Source: Sessilibacter corallicola (lineage in GTDB: Bacteria; Pseudomonadota; Gammaproteobacteria; Pseudomonadales; Cellvibrionaceae). From it: DNA of 64,000 nt. The stretch is taken from NCBI RefSeq assembly GCF_021290925.1, contig NZ_JAJSLX010000002.1, positions 124,001-188,000 on the forward strand. The letters run 5' to 3'. The translations under genes and the position numbers were made by a program. The notes below the pieces were generated by a model. The model worked only from the letters and a program-made list of their open reading frames with translations, searched no databases and was not told the origin of the DNA. The number at the start of each line of letters is the position of its first letter. Position 1 is the stretch's first letter. Below, piece by piece: positions 55,691 to 64,000 of the stretch.

Positions 55691-57268
55691 TTAGGCGCTC
55701 ACTGAATAATCGACAATAGCAAAATTATTTTTGCCATTATGTTTTATCTTATACATGGTTCTATCTGCGCGTTTCAGTAGCGATTCCTTCTGGGCTTGAA
55801 CGCCCTGAGGCACAAAAACGACGCCAATGCTTGCGCCAATGCAAACGTGTGTTTGTTCGGTTAAATGAATCGGAAATTTAAAACTGTCGACAATTCTTCG
55901 AGCAATAACCGCTGATTGGGTTTGGTCCATGTTATCCAACAAGATATTAAACTCGTCGCCACCAATCCTTGCGCAGTAGTCGTTTTGACGAATCACTTCT
56001 TGCAATTGATTGGCAACGTACAGCAGAACTTGATCGCCAACATCGTGACCTAAACGGTCATTGACTTGTTTAAATTGGTCTAAATCAATCGTCATTAAGG
56101 TTAGGCTTTGTAATCCTTGCGCGGTTTTGTTGATGCGCTTTTTGAATTCTTGATCGAAACCCAATCGATTCCCTAGCTGAGTTAACGGATCTGTGCGAGC
56201 TTGGAGTTTGGCTTCTAAGCTTTCTTTTTTCAGCGCTGTGATGTCGTTGATGATTGCCATGACCGAGGTATCGTCGACGGGCGTTAAGCTAATTTGTAAC
56301 CAAATCCCCCCATCTGGGGCATTATTTGGGTAAAAAATTTCTAAGTGTAGGCGTGTTGAGTCTTTTAGGCAGACGGATAATTCCGTTTGAACTTCGTAGT
56401 CGTTAGCAGCGAGTAAATTAATAAGATTGGTTCCGGTGTCTGCTTCGCTGTTAATGGACTGGCAGATAAATGTGCAGGCATTGTTGAGCGACAAAATTTT
56501 ACCGTCTCGATCACTCAAGGCAATTCCGGAGCGGGCATTGTCGTATATGGCTTGGAACTTTCGCTGCTGAATCTCGCTTTTGTTTCTCAGCAGGCGCTCT
56601 GTTTTCACCAGGTTATACATTCGTTCGATTAAGTGATTGATGTAGCCTCGTAAAGCATCAACCTCCGATTTTTTTGTGGTTAAGGGTAAGACTTCGCCTT
56701 TTTCCAAATCCAAATTGTTGATGTCTTCCAAGAATGCTTCAACTTTAGGTTTTATGTATTGCCAAATGAAAAGCGCGATGATGAGCGAAACTGCCAGGGT
56801 TTGCAGTGCTAGAGGCATGAGCAAATTGAATAAGTAACTGCGATTGAGTCGGCTGATCACCGCCTGATTCAACTCTACTTTAATAACACCGACGACTTCT
56901 CCGGTATCGAAAGGCGAATACAGCTCTTTATTCACGGCAACATTAAAGGTCTGAATTTCTTTGTGATCGCTCGATAACTCATTATTACTTGAATCTAATA
57001 AGGTGGCCTTGGCAACAAGATCGTTGCTGAGTAAGCCCCGGACAATTTCTTTGGCGAGATTCTTATCGTTGAGAAACGCGGCCACTTGCGCGCTGGGTTC
57101 TACCGTGTTCAGTAAGCCGTTTGCAGAGGATAAGGTGTTGAGACGAATGGATTCCTTGCCGATTGAGTAATTGAGCGCAATATTAATCGCGCCGATACAA
57201 ACCACAAAAAGTATAAATACCACGAGGGCCTGAAAAACCAAGCTGTTTCTGAGCTTAAGCGAGTGCAC
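55691..57268 (-). CDS. Membrane-bound diguanylate cyclase (GGDEF) with PAS domain
   Basis: A 525-residue c-di-GMP synthase. Two transmembrane helices (about 10-32 and 148-168) enclose a periplasmic sensory domain. A short HAMP-like linker with coiled coil, a PAS domain (about 235-345, NARSGIALSDRDGKILSLNNAC) and a GGDEF domain (about 355-520) follow. The active site is intact: GGDEF at 436-440, and the inhibitory I-site RxxD at 427-430 (RQND). GTG is the start, with AAGGAA upstream, and overlaps the SBP stop by one base (TAGTG). The upstream periplasmic binding protein probably feeds a signal to it. Confidence 0.92.
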   Translation of the reverse strand: MHSLKLRNSLVFQALVVFILFVVCIGAINIALNYSIGKESIRLNTLSSANGLLNTVEPSAQVAAFLNDKNLAKEIVRGLLSNDLVAKATLLDSSNNELSSDHKEIQTFNVAVNKELYSPFDTGEVVGVIKVELNQAVISRLNRSYLFNLLMPLALQTLAVSLIIALFIWQYIKPKVEAFLEDINNLDLEKGEVLPLTTKKSEVDALRGYINHLIERMYNLVKTERLLRNKSEIQQRKFQAIYDNARSGIALSDRDGKILSLNNACTFICQSINSEADTGTNLINLLAANDYEVQTELSVCLKDSTRLHLEIFYPNNAPDGGIWLQISLTPVDDTSVMAIINDITALKKESLEAKLQARTDPLTQLGNRLGFDQEFKKRINKTAQGLQSLTLMTIDLDQFKQVNDRLGHDVGDQVLLYVANQLQEVIRQNDYCARIGGDEFNILLDNMDQTQSAVIARRIVDSFKFPIHLTEQTHVCIGASIGVVFVPQGVQAQKESLLKRADRTMYKIKHNGKNNFAIVDYSVSA

Positions 57269-57735
57269 TAAGGTTCCTTTAATACATAAACCACTTTTAG
57301 ATCATCGTGCAGATCGGGTTGAAATTCTGACGCGGGTAAATAGGCAATGGCGCCTTTGTAGTCGCGTAACATTTTTCTGATTTCAGTGTAGCTCGTGATT
57401 TGTTTGGGGGGAGTGGCATCGCCAGAAAACATCAGCCTTGCCCAGTAAGATTGAACTTCCGATAAACTTCTCTTGATCAGCTGCTCGTAAAATAACGCTT
57501 TTGTTTGTTTGTCACTTCGAATATCCAAAGGGATCACATTGCTTTCTTCGCCAAGAAAATGACTTCGGCCCATAAAAATATTAATGACTTGTGAGCGATT
57601 GAGCTTATCGACGGAGGTATTAGCGTTAACGACAACGAAAATTTCTTCAGCATTTACCGGCACACACAGAACGAGCGCGAACCCGAGCCAGAGCGAGCGA
57701 TTCCATTGCCTCATTTTTCGAATCATCGCGTGCAT
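57268..57735 (-). CDS. Periplasmic phosphate-binding (PstS)-like protein
   Basis: A 155-residue precursor with a signal peptide (LWLGFALVLCVPVNA, mature from EEIFVVVN). It matches the short PBP-like domain found in PstS-type phosphate binding proteins: VNANTSVDKLNRSQVINIFMGRSHFL and the IPLDIRSD, FYEQLIKRS segments, the AYLPASEF end. It is about half the length of a full PstS. The ATG at 57735 lies four bases after the porin stop; ATGs at 57726 and 57714 are possible. With TAGTG overlap it is co-translated with the diguanylate cyclase. A ligand-sensing role is inferred. Confidence 0.75.
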   Translation of the reverse strand: MHAMIRKMRQWNRSLWLGFALVLCVPVNAEEIFVVVNANTSVDKLNRSQVINIFMGRSHFLGEESNVIPLDIRSDKQTKALFYEQLIKRSLSEVQSYWARLMFSGDATPPKQITSYTEIRKMLRDYKGAIAYLPASEFQPDLHDDLKVVYVLKEP

Positions 57736-57739
57736 GGTG

Positions 57740-58963
57740 TTAGAAGGTAAAATCCAGGCCGATGGTGAATAAATTGGTGTCTCCGTCCCAGTCTGGATCT
57801 TCGTTGGTCCATAAAAAACTGGGATTGGCATCGCTGTCAATACGGTCGTACTGCATTTTTAAAAACGCCTGGGTGGTAAGTTCATAGCGTGCGCCAATAC
57901 CCAGTGACATCTGATCCGATTGAGTGTCCATTCGTAATCGGTTTAACGCTCTGTCGGTTTCAGGAGAAATGCCCAGCGAAATGCTTGGGATGGAGTCGCT
58001 TTTGGAACCTGACAAAAGCAGGTAAGGAGTTAACTGATTGAAGCGGTAGCCGATGCTGGTGTACCAATCGACCTTATCCGGTAACACATTGCCATCGCCG
58101 AGAACTCGCCCAATTGCCGCCGTAAATCGCCAATTGTTGGGTTCGTAAGCGGTGCCGAAGCTCAAGTATTCACTTTTAAACGCCGAGGTTTCGGTGCCAT
58201 TTAAAACACTGATGAGCGTGTCAAACCCCGGTGTTTCTTCGGGGATTTGGTTTTCCGCAGAAAATCGTTCGGGAATTTCATCCACCAGCAGCTCACTCCA
58301 GCTGGCAGAAAGGCTCCACTGATGGCGCGAAAACTCCAAAGTTATGCCGTGCACAGGAGAGCGCCCGACGTTGAGTTTATCGATATCTTTGCTGGTCGAT
58401 ATATCTGTACTTACCCAGCCGCCGTATAAGCGCGCGGTATATTTGCCTGAGCGAGTGTGTAGGCTGTGTGAAATAGAGGCGCCATCAATAGAGGAAAGAA
58501 TATTAAAATTGTAAAACTCGACCGGAGGTCGAGCCCATAAATAAGAATACCCGGCCAGTACCGAGTCTGCGCGATAAAACCCTTCGTAGGGAAATTTCCC
58601 AAGTCTGCCTTGCCATCGATTGCCAAATTTAAATTTGAGTGTGGCAGTGCTCAGCAGCAATTCGTAGTGATTGCCCAAGCCGTAGCGCACCAGTGCTTGG
58701 GCCTCTGCGCCGATGACACCGTTGGGCCGGTAGTTTAAGTGGAGGCCAATGCGTGAATCATTATTAAAGTTAACTCGATTGTACCGACCTTGGCTTTGTT
58801 CTTGTGTGCGAATGAAATCAACATTGTCATCACTGTTGTAGACCGCAGCTAAGGTGCCAAAGCCATAAATGTATAAATCATCAGACAGTCGGCTGGCATC
58901 CAGTGCGGCGCCAGAAAGTGACCAGCACACGCAGCTGATAAACACGATGAGTTTTGTTTTCAT
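57740..58963 (-). CDS. Outer-membrane beta-barrel porin-like protein
   Basis: A 407-residue outer-membrane protein. A signal peptide (KTKLIVFISCVCWSLSGAA) is followed by alternating amphipathic strands, many with aromatic ends, and a C-terminal TFTIGLDFTF-type end with terminal Phe, the BAM recognition signal. The frame LGRFPYEGFYRADSV-like segment and periodic strands suggest a 14- to 16-stranded barrel. The ATG at 58963 begins the signal; the open frame extends to 59020 without support. It is the first gene of the porin-SBP-DGC operon. The transported substrate is not known. Confidence 0.78.
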   Translation of the reverse strand: MKTKLIVFISCVCWSLSGAALDASRLSDDLYIYGFGTLAAVYNSDDNVDFIRTQEQSQGRYNRVNFNNDSRIGLHLNYRPNGVIGAEAQALVRYGLGNHYELLLSTATLKFKFGNRWQGRLGKFPYEGFYRADSVLAGYSYLWARPPVEFYNFNILSSIDGASISHSLHTRSGKYTARLYGGWVSTDISTSKDIDKLNVGRSPVHGITLEFSRHQWSLSASWSELLVDEIPERFSAENQIPEETPGFDTLISVLNGTETSAFKSEYLSFGTAYEPNNWRFTAAIGRVLGDGNVLPDKVDWYTSIGYRFNQLTPYLLLSGSKSDSIPSISLGISPETDRALNRLRMDTQSDQMSLGIGARYELTTQAFLKMQYDRIDSDANPSFLWTNEDPDWDGDTNLFTIGLDFTF

Positions 58964-59145
58964 GATAAAAAACTGAAACAATTGAGTTAAATTTAACGAA
59001 TTGCTCTGAGTATAGATCACAGATAATAGTTGTCTTATTCCGGTTTGAAAGGAACCGTAAAATTGTACACAGTGGTAAACGCGAGTTTTGATCCATCAGA
59101 TTGTCGAATGAAAAAAAATAGATAAACGAATAAGGTGAAGTTTAA

Positions 59146-61176
59146 TTGGCGAATGATTCTAAAAAAGAGGTTGGCGAAGCGAATATCGCGTCAAAATATT
59201 ATTACGAACACTTTATGTCGTTACATGATCGAGTGAAGTGTCAATATTCTGATTTATTGACGAAAGAAGACCTCAATTTTTATCGAGCTTTTAGTGCTTT
59301 AGGCGTGCATGCTCGATATTTACTGATTCGTTTATTGTTGCGCAAAGGTGTTTATTTTAACGTTGATAAAATTCACTACTCAGATATCGACAATGTAAAG
59401 GGTGCGTTTGAAGAACTTATTGCTGCAGGGTTCTTAATAAATAATCCCGATATTTCAATAGAAGACCTGTTTTCTCTGTTTACAAAACGCGAATGGGTTG
59501 AATTTCTGAATACTAATTTAACTGATGGTGCTGTATGCAAGCTTTCTGATTCACGCAGTGTTGTTTATGAACTTGTAAAAAGTCATGTTGATAAAAATAC
59601 GGTTTTTCAAAAAAAGCGTTTGGTTGAGCTCACGGCCAGAGAATGGCTGAGAAATTTGCAGTTTTTTTATTTTGGTAATATTAGGCAAACGTTATCAGAA
59701 TTAATTTTATCTGACTTAAATATTAGAAATTTTGAATCGTATGAACTCAACAGTGATAATCGGTTATTTGATTGCCAAGAGAGTTTTCGTCTGCTTTTGT
59801 TGATTAATCTAGTTGGTCAAGTAACGTCTGTGTTGAGTGCGAACAAAAAAGAGGTTTCGTCACTAGAAGACACGTTAAGCGCCATCGAGTTTAACGATGC
59901 TGCCGCAGTGCTACCGATTATTATTGAGAGCGCTAAACGTCTAAAATACTTTGATGTTTATGTCTTTGAAAGTGATGCCGCACACCTTGGTGCGATACTG
60001 CAGTCGTGGTTGGACGAAAAAGGTTTAACAGCCAAACTTAATGGCTCCGAGCAGGTTTCTCTTTATTGGTTTTTATTCAGGGCTTTGGAATCTATTGATG
60101 ATCGCTGGAAGCGGTTGGATAAAAGCACAGTCAATGAAGTTTTGGCGAGTAAATTTTATCGGCGTTGCCGACGCGCTGCTTATGTTATCGGTTTTGCCTT
60201 GGAGCAGCGTGGTAAATTGCAAGAAGCCTTGCTGGTGTACCGTTTTAGTGGTGATGCCCAATCGGTTGAAAGAGAAATCAGGGTATTGGCAAAGCTTGCG
60301 TATAATGATCAGGCGTTGCAATTGTGTTCCAGTGTTCTCAATCCAGAAGTCAATTCGGGAATCGATGTTAATGAAAGCCTTCAGGAATTTGCTGAAAGCT
60401 TTGGTCATAGAATGACCCGAAAAAGTTCCTACCAATATTGGCCAAAACCGAAACGTTACGAACCGAATACCGTTTCGCTCATTTTAGATAAGCCTGAAGA
60501 TGTACGCATGAATTCCGGCGCTGAACAAGCAGTTATTAGTTATTTGGAGTCGAATAAAGCGGAATTTTTTGATCCTACTGTGAAAATAAAAGGCGATGAA
60601 GGTAAGTGTTTTTTTGTTGAGAACAATTTACTGATGACTGTTTTTGGCCTTGTGTATTGGCCTTTATTTTATGCCGATATTAAAGGCGCGTTTACACATC
60701 CGTTTCAATCGCTTCCTCATGATATTTACGATTCGACTTTTCTCGAAAAACGATTGCGAGAAAAGTCTGAAATCGATTCAAATATTTTGTCACAGTGTTA
60801 TTTACCGGCCGATACACTCATGAAAATGTTAATTGCGAAAAAAGACTGCCGGTTTATATTGGCGGGGTTAAATGCGATTGACTCTTCCTGCCTAACACTG
60901 GCTTTGACTCGTATTCCTAGCCAACATTGGCGAGTGCTGTTTGATCGCCTGTGGCTTGATTTGAGAGAACACCGCAAAGGTTTGCCTGATCTTGTTTATT
61001 TCCCGCCAGAAGAAACAAACGCTCTGGATTACTGTTTTATCGAAGTTAAAGCCCCTAATGACCGACTTCAAGATCATCAACGGCGATGGATGAAATATTT
61101 TAATCAATATAATATTCGCCATTACGTTGTGAATGTAGAGTGGAATAACCGTGGCGCTCAACCAGTTGAAGGGTAA
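59146..61176 (+). CDS. FAN1-like nuclease with VRR-NUC domain
   Basis: A 676-residue structure-specific nuclease, homologous to FAN1 (KIAA1018), which acts in interstrand-crosslink repair in eukaryotes and is present in Pseudomonas. The N-terminal block (YYYEHFMSLHDRVKCQYSDLL, RYLLIRLLLRKGVYF) and the C-terminal PD-(D/E)XK VRR-NUC are clear: E460 (SGAEQAVISYL), D615 (KGLPDLVYF), E633 and K635 (FIEVKAPNDRLQDHQ). All catalytic positions are kept. The start is TTG at 59146, with AAGGTG upstream; the first ATG (59215) would cut the conserved YY motif. It overlaps the helicase gene by one base. Confidence 0.9.
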   Translation: MANDSKKEVGEANIASKYYYEHFMSLHDRVKCQYSDLLTKEDLNFYRAFSALGVHARYLLIRLLLRKGVYFNVDKIHYSDIDNVKGAFEELIAAGFLINNPDISIEDLFSLFTKREWVEFLNTNLTDGAVCKLSDSRSVVYELVKSHVDKNTVFQKKRLVELTAREWLRNLQFFYFGNIRQTLSELILSDLNIRNFESYELNSDNRLFDCQESFRLLLLINLVGQVTSVLSANKKEVSSLEDTLSAIEFNDAAAVLPIIIESAKRLKYFDVYVFESDAAHLGAILQSWLDEKGLTAKLNGSEQVSLYWFLFRALESIDDRWKRLDKSTVNEVLASKFYRRCRRAAYVIGFALEQRGKLQEALLVYRFSGDAQSVEREIRVLAKLAYNDQALQLCSSVLNPEVNSGIDVNESLQEFAESFGHRMTRKSSYQYWPKPKRYEPNTVSLILDKPEDVRMNSGAEQAVISYLESNKAEFFDPTVKIKGDEGKCFFVENNLLMTVFGLVYWPLFYADIKGAFTHPFQSLPHDIYDSTFLEKRLREKSEIDSNILSQCYLPADTLMKMLIAKKDCRFILAGLNAIDSSCLTLALTRIPSQHWRVLFDRLWLDLREHRKGLPDLVYFPPEETNALDYCFIEVKAPNDRLQDHQRRWMKYFNQYNIRHYVVNVEWNNRGAQPVEG

Positions 61177-63647
61177 TGTCTTTGTCAGCCAAAAATACAC
61201 CGAATAAACTCAAGCTTGCCGTCCGTGAGCTGGTTGAGTTTTCGGCCAGAGAAGGGAACTTGTTTGCCGATAATTATCCTGGTGTTACCGCGATTGAAGG
61301 GATTCGCGGTCATCAGCACGTGCAAAAAAGCAGAGATAATTCGTGGCTGAGCGAATGTAAGGTTGAATCGGTATTAGATGTTTTCGATTATGAAGTTCAC
61401 CTTTCGGGTCGAATTGATTTGGTGAAGCCCAAAGACATGGTGTCTGACGCTGTTGTCGAAGAAATCAAGGTGGGTACAGTAGCGGTTGATTTAATCCCCA
61501 AAGAAAAACGCACACTGCAACTGGCACAAGTAAAAGTATACGCCGCTCTTTTTTCCACCCAATATCAAGATTGGTGTGCAGATGATATTGAAGTGCGATC
61601 CACCTGGTTTAATATCAATACTAAAAAACAAGAAAGCGACAGTGCTGTTTTTTCTATCGTTGAATTACAGCAATACACTGAAAGTTTAATAAACCGATTC
61701 GTTCAATGGCATAATAAAGTCAGTAGTCATTTTAATAACGCCGTAGACAGTGCGCGTGAGCTCACGTTTCCCTATGCCCAATTTCGATCGAATCAATTGG
61801 CGTTTTCTCGGTACGTGTATCGATGTGTTCGCGACCGTGAATCTCTATTGGTGCAAGCGCCCACTGGCATGGGCAAAACGATCAGTATTTTATTTCCTGC
61901 CGTTAAATCGCTCACCATTCTAAACGATTCCATACGTCCCCAACTGTATTTCTTAACCTGTAAAAATTCCGGTCAAACGCCTGCATTAGAAGCTGTAAAT
62001 TTAATGCATAAAACCGGATTTACTGGCTCGGTACTTCAATTACAGGCGAAAAATAAGGTGTGCCCTTGTGTAGCGGAAAATACCTTGGTTAACAATTCAG
62101 ACGACGAGTGCCCACGATGCCAAGGGTTCTATGATCGATTGCCCGATGCTTTGGACAGATGCATCGATACTCTGGACTTGAGTACTGAATCCATAGCAAA
62201 GATTTCAGAGGAATATCATCTGTGCCCTTACGCATTGAGTCGTCAGTTGATTCCTTATGTTCCTATGATTGTGTGCGACATTAATTACGCCTTCGATCCC
62301 TTAATGGGGTTTAGTCATTGGAATTCGGAACAGTCCGGGAAAAATAGGGTGTTGTTGATTGATGAAGCTCACAACTTGCCCGGTAGAGCTCGATCTATGT
62401 ATTCAACAGCTATTGGTTTATCGAGTATTCAGTACTTTGGCAAATTAACTAAGAAAGCATTAGGCCGTGCGTTTTCTAAATTGATTCAAGCGGTTGTTGA
62501 GTTTTTAAATCAACATGGAAGAACACTTGTTGAAACCTATTCCAATAGAGCCGACGAATCGGTTGGAGAGGTATGGGATTCTTTTTCAGAATTGTTGGAC
62601 AGCGTAATTACCGAGTTCTATCAGCGTTGTTTTTCAGAAAAAGATGGCAACGTTTTTTCTGAACCTTCAGATTCGGAATTTTGCTTTGAATTTATAGGTA
62701 AATTGATTCGTTTACAGAAGTTGCTGACCTACAACCTAGAAGGATTTACGTTATTCTGGGATGAAAACGCGGGATTGGAATTAGTGTGTTTATCACCTGC
62801 GAGTGTGCTGTCTTCGATAATGGAACAATCGGTGACTGCCATTGGGTTTTCGGGCACCTTAACACCGCTGAATTTCTACGCCTCTGAGATTGGCTTTTAT
62901 GAATTGGAGAAAGGTAAAAAATCCGATTCCGGGCAATCTAGAACCGTGAGGTTACTTTCCTTGCCCAGTACTTACGATCAAGAAAAACAATTGTCGCTGG
63001 TAACGAACTACATCGATTATTCCTACGCTAATCGACCTTCTGCGAATATTAATATTGCCGAACTTATTGTCGAAATCAGTAGCCTTCATCAAGGAAAATA
63101 CATCGCGTATTTTCCTTCTTTTGATTCTTTAGACAATATTCATGAAGAATTAATTCGTATTGGTATACAGAGTCAATTAGTGAAGCAAAAGAGAGACGCT
63201 ACAGAGGAAGATAAAGCCAATTTCATCACCACACTAAACGACGGAAAATGCATTTTAGCCTTGGCAGTTTTAGGGGGCGTATATTCTGAAGCACTGAGTT
63301 TTTCTGGCGGCATTGACGGTGTTTTTATTGTCAGTATTGGAATGCCCGCACCTTCTAAGGATCAGGAGCGATTGGTAAAGTATTATGAAAAAAATAATGA
63401 CGATGGATTTTCGTACGTTTATCGCTACCCTGGTTTTACCAAGGTTCAACAGGCGGTGGGTCGATTGATTCGCTCCGAACAAGATCGGGGCGTTGTAATA
63501 TTAATTGATGCCCGATTTTCCAGGCCTCAGTATCGCGAGCTAATGCCTGATCACTGGCAGCCCACATTGTGCAATAACCTCTCCGAAATTAAATCGGCAG
63601 TTTCTGGTTTTTGGCGCAAATTTGAGCCTGAAAGCCATTCTGATTGA
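61176..63647 (+). CDS. Rad3/DinG-type Fe-S DNA helicase with N-terminal PD-(D/E)XK nuclease-like domain
   Basis: An 823-residue superfamily-2 helicase. Residues about 60-170 resemble a Cas4/RecB-type nuclease (D81, E96-I97-K98 in SGRIDLVK...VEEIKVG, and a following Gln). The helicase has Walker A APTGMGKT (228-235), DEAH at 396-399, several cysteines between them (C296, C298, C312, C315, C350) that fit an XPD-type 4Fe-4S domain, and motif VI QQAVGRLIRSEQDRG. This matches a XPD/FANCJ-like architecture with attached nuclease fold. The ATG overlaps the FAN1 stop (TAATG), so the two proteins are co-translated and probably work together in repair. Confidence 0.88.
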   Translation: MSLSAKNTPNKLKLAVRELVEFSAREGNLFADNYPGVTAIEGIRGHQHVQKSRDNSWLSECKVESVLDVFDYEVHLSGRIDLVKPKDMVSDAVVEEIKVGTVAVDLIPKEKRTLQLAQVKVYAALFSTQYQDWCADDIEVRSTWFNINTKKQESDSAVFSIVELQQYTESLINRFVQWHNKVSSHFNNAVDSARELTFPYAQFRSNQLAFSRYVYRCVRDRESLLVQAPTGMGKTISILFPAVKSLTILNDSIRPQLYFLTCKNSGQTPALEAVNLMHKTGFTGSVLQLQAKNKVCPCVAENTLVNNSDDECPRCQGFYDRLPDALDRCIDTLDLSTESIAKISEEYHLCPYALSRQLIPYVPMIVCDINYAFDPLMGFSHWNSEQSGKNRVLLIDEAHNLPGRARSMYSTAIGLSSIQYFGKLTKKALGRAFSKLIQAVVEFLNQHGRTLVETYSNRADESVGEVWDSFSELLDSVITEFYQRCFSEKDGNVFSEPSDSEFCFEFIGKLIRLQKLLTYNLEGFTLFWDENAGLELVCLSPASVLSSIMEQSVTAIGFSGTLTPLNFYASEIGFYELEKGKKSDSGQSRTVRLLSLPSTYDQEKQLSLVTNYIDYSYANRPSANINIAELIVEISSLHQGKYIAYFPSFDSLDNIHEELIRIGIQSQLVKQKRDATEEDKANFITTLNDGKCILALAVLGGVYSEALSFSGGIDGVFIVSIGMPAPSKDQERLVKYYEKNNDDGFSYVYRYPGFTKVQQAVGRLIRSEQDRGVVILIDARFSRPQYRELMPDHWQPTLCNNLSEIKSAVSGFWRKFEPESHSD

Positions 63648-63677
63648 CAACCTTATTTTGATAAAGTGGTTAAGAGT

Positions 63678-63722
63678 AAAAGACACTAACTTTAGCTAAT
63701 TGCACAAATCAGTGTCTTTTTA
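63678..63722. terminator. Terminator between helicase and phosphorylase genes
   Basis: A 10-bp stem (aaaagacact, 63678-63687, with 63711-63720) with a 23-base loop and a T run; it can terminate the FAN1-helicase operon. Confidence 0.65.
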
Positions 63723-63759
63723 ATGCCTTCGTTACAGATCAGAGTTACAGGTCAGAAAC

Positions 63760-64000
63760 CTATCGTTTTAACACTTCAACAATTGCTTTGCTTGCATCGT
63801 CCATCGCATCTAAAGGAGTTACCAGCGATGTTTCGAGAATTGAGTGTGCAGCGGAAACCGGTTGTTTGCTATGTATTAATTTAACCAACTCTACGACGAC
63901 TTTTTGCGCTTTAGTGGCGTTTTCCATCAGGTTTCGAATCGCCATGTCAGCCGATACTGATTCTTCGTGAGGGTGCCAACAGTCGTAATCGGTGACCATC
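63760..64000 (-). CDS. Methylthioadenosine/methylthioinosine phosphorylase family protein, C-terminal part
   Basis: Only the last 80 or so codons are inside the window; the frame continues past the right edge. It contains MVTDYDCWHPHEESVSAD, the typical purine-binding Asp-Tyr-Asp segment of the MTAP/MTIP family (purine nucleoside phosphorylase type II), followed by the closing helices. It would cleave methylthioadenosine or, as in Pseudomonas, methylthioinosine for purine and methionine salvage. Which of the two it is cannot be told without the rest. Confidence 0.8.
   Translation of the reverse strand, partial: MVTDYDCWHPHEESVSADMAIRNLMENATKAQKVVVELVKLIHSKQPVSAAHSILETSLVTPLDAMDDASKAIVEVLKR

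Noticed and set aside
1-64000. tRNA, rRNA, CRISPR arrays, insertion sequences, prophage or integrase genes
   Set aside because: No matching sequence signatures were found on inspection of either strand; genome-scale scans could still find a weak one.

Overview
The window looks like chromosome of a free-living, probably aquatic, gammaproteobacterium. The clearest pointer is the order rlpA-dacA-ybeD-lipB-lipA at the left edge, which is familiar from Pseudomonas and its relatives. The organism-level call also rests on a DUF3080 lipoprotein, an AlgP-like H1/AT-hook protein, PHB metabolism, MsrPQ and a bacterial FAN1/Rad3-helicase pair. Composition is moderately AT-rich by eye, with very AT-rich promoter regions. 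I see no rRNA, tRNA, CRISPR array, insertion sequence, prophage or plasmid feature, so this is mostly core and shell chromosome rather than an island. I cannot name the genus.

Layout. 1-3.5 kb: cell-wall and lipoate cluster. 3.9-9.6 kb: DUF3080 lipoprotein, a DUF255 thioredoxin-like protein with an altered active site, a GDPD, CysH and a ribosome-hibernation factor. 9.8-13.4 kb: NAD-malic enzyme, rimI, a putative holD and hspQ. 13.7-18.8 kb: a complete peptide ABC transporter whose two ATPases are fused. 19-25.9 kb: flavin reductase, YaiI, DEAD-box helicase, a small membrane protein, an AI-2E family permease and GpmA. 26-32 kb: poorly characterised proteins (an AsmA-like membrane protein, a cyclic-nucleotide-binding protein without a DNA-binding domain, a secreted protein), the AlgP-like histone analogue behind a strikingly A/T-tracted leader, and DNA polymerase IV. 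32.7-39.4 kb: thiolase, a solitary ExbD, intracellular PHB depolymerase and the transhydrogenase PntAB. 39.8-43.5 kb: carbonic anhydrase, thioredoxin and a two-component pair of HNOBA-domain histidine kinase plus response regulator with a degenerate HD-GYP domain. 43.7-47 kb: MsrP, MsrQ, a cytochrome c-prime/c556 and a cytochrome b. 47-54.5 kb: an orphan ParA-type ATPase, a phosphopantetheinyl transferase, a membrane-anchored MORN protein, a GlxA-type AraC regulator and the hybrid malic enzyme MaeB. 54.8-64 kb: DUF2971, a porin / phosphate-binding-like protein / diguanylate cyclase operon, the FAN1 + Fe-S helicase operon, and the 3' end of a methylthioadenosine/methylthioinosine phosphorylase-type gene.

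Themes. Carbon and reductant flow is well represented: both malic enzymes, PntAB, thiolase and PhaZ all touch NADPH and acetyl-CoA/PHB balance. A second theme is periplasmic redox repair and electron transfer (MsrPQ plus cytochromes, thioredoxin). A third is signalling: an H-NOX-type kinase module lacking its H-NOX partner locally, a c-di-GMP synthase with a co-transcribed periplasmic binding protein, and a cNMP-domain protein. The most interesting candidates for new biology are the HNOBA kinase/degenerate HD-GYP pair, the porin-SBP-DGC operon, the FAN1/helicase operon with its extra N-terminal nuclease fold, and the MORN-tailed membrane protein. Tight packing is common: two convergent gene pairs end inside shared terminator hairpins, and one pair overlaps in coding sequence.
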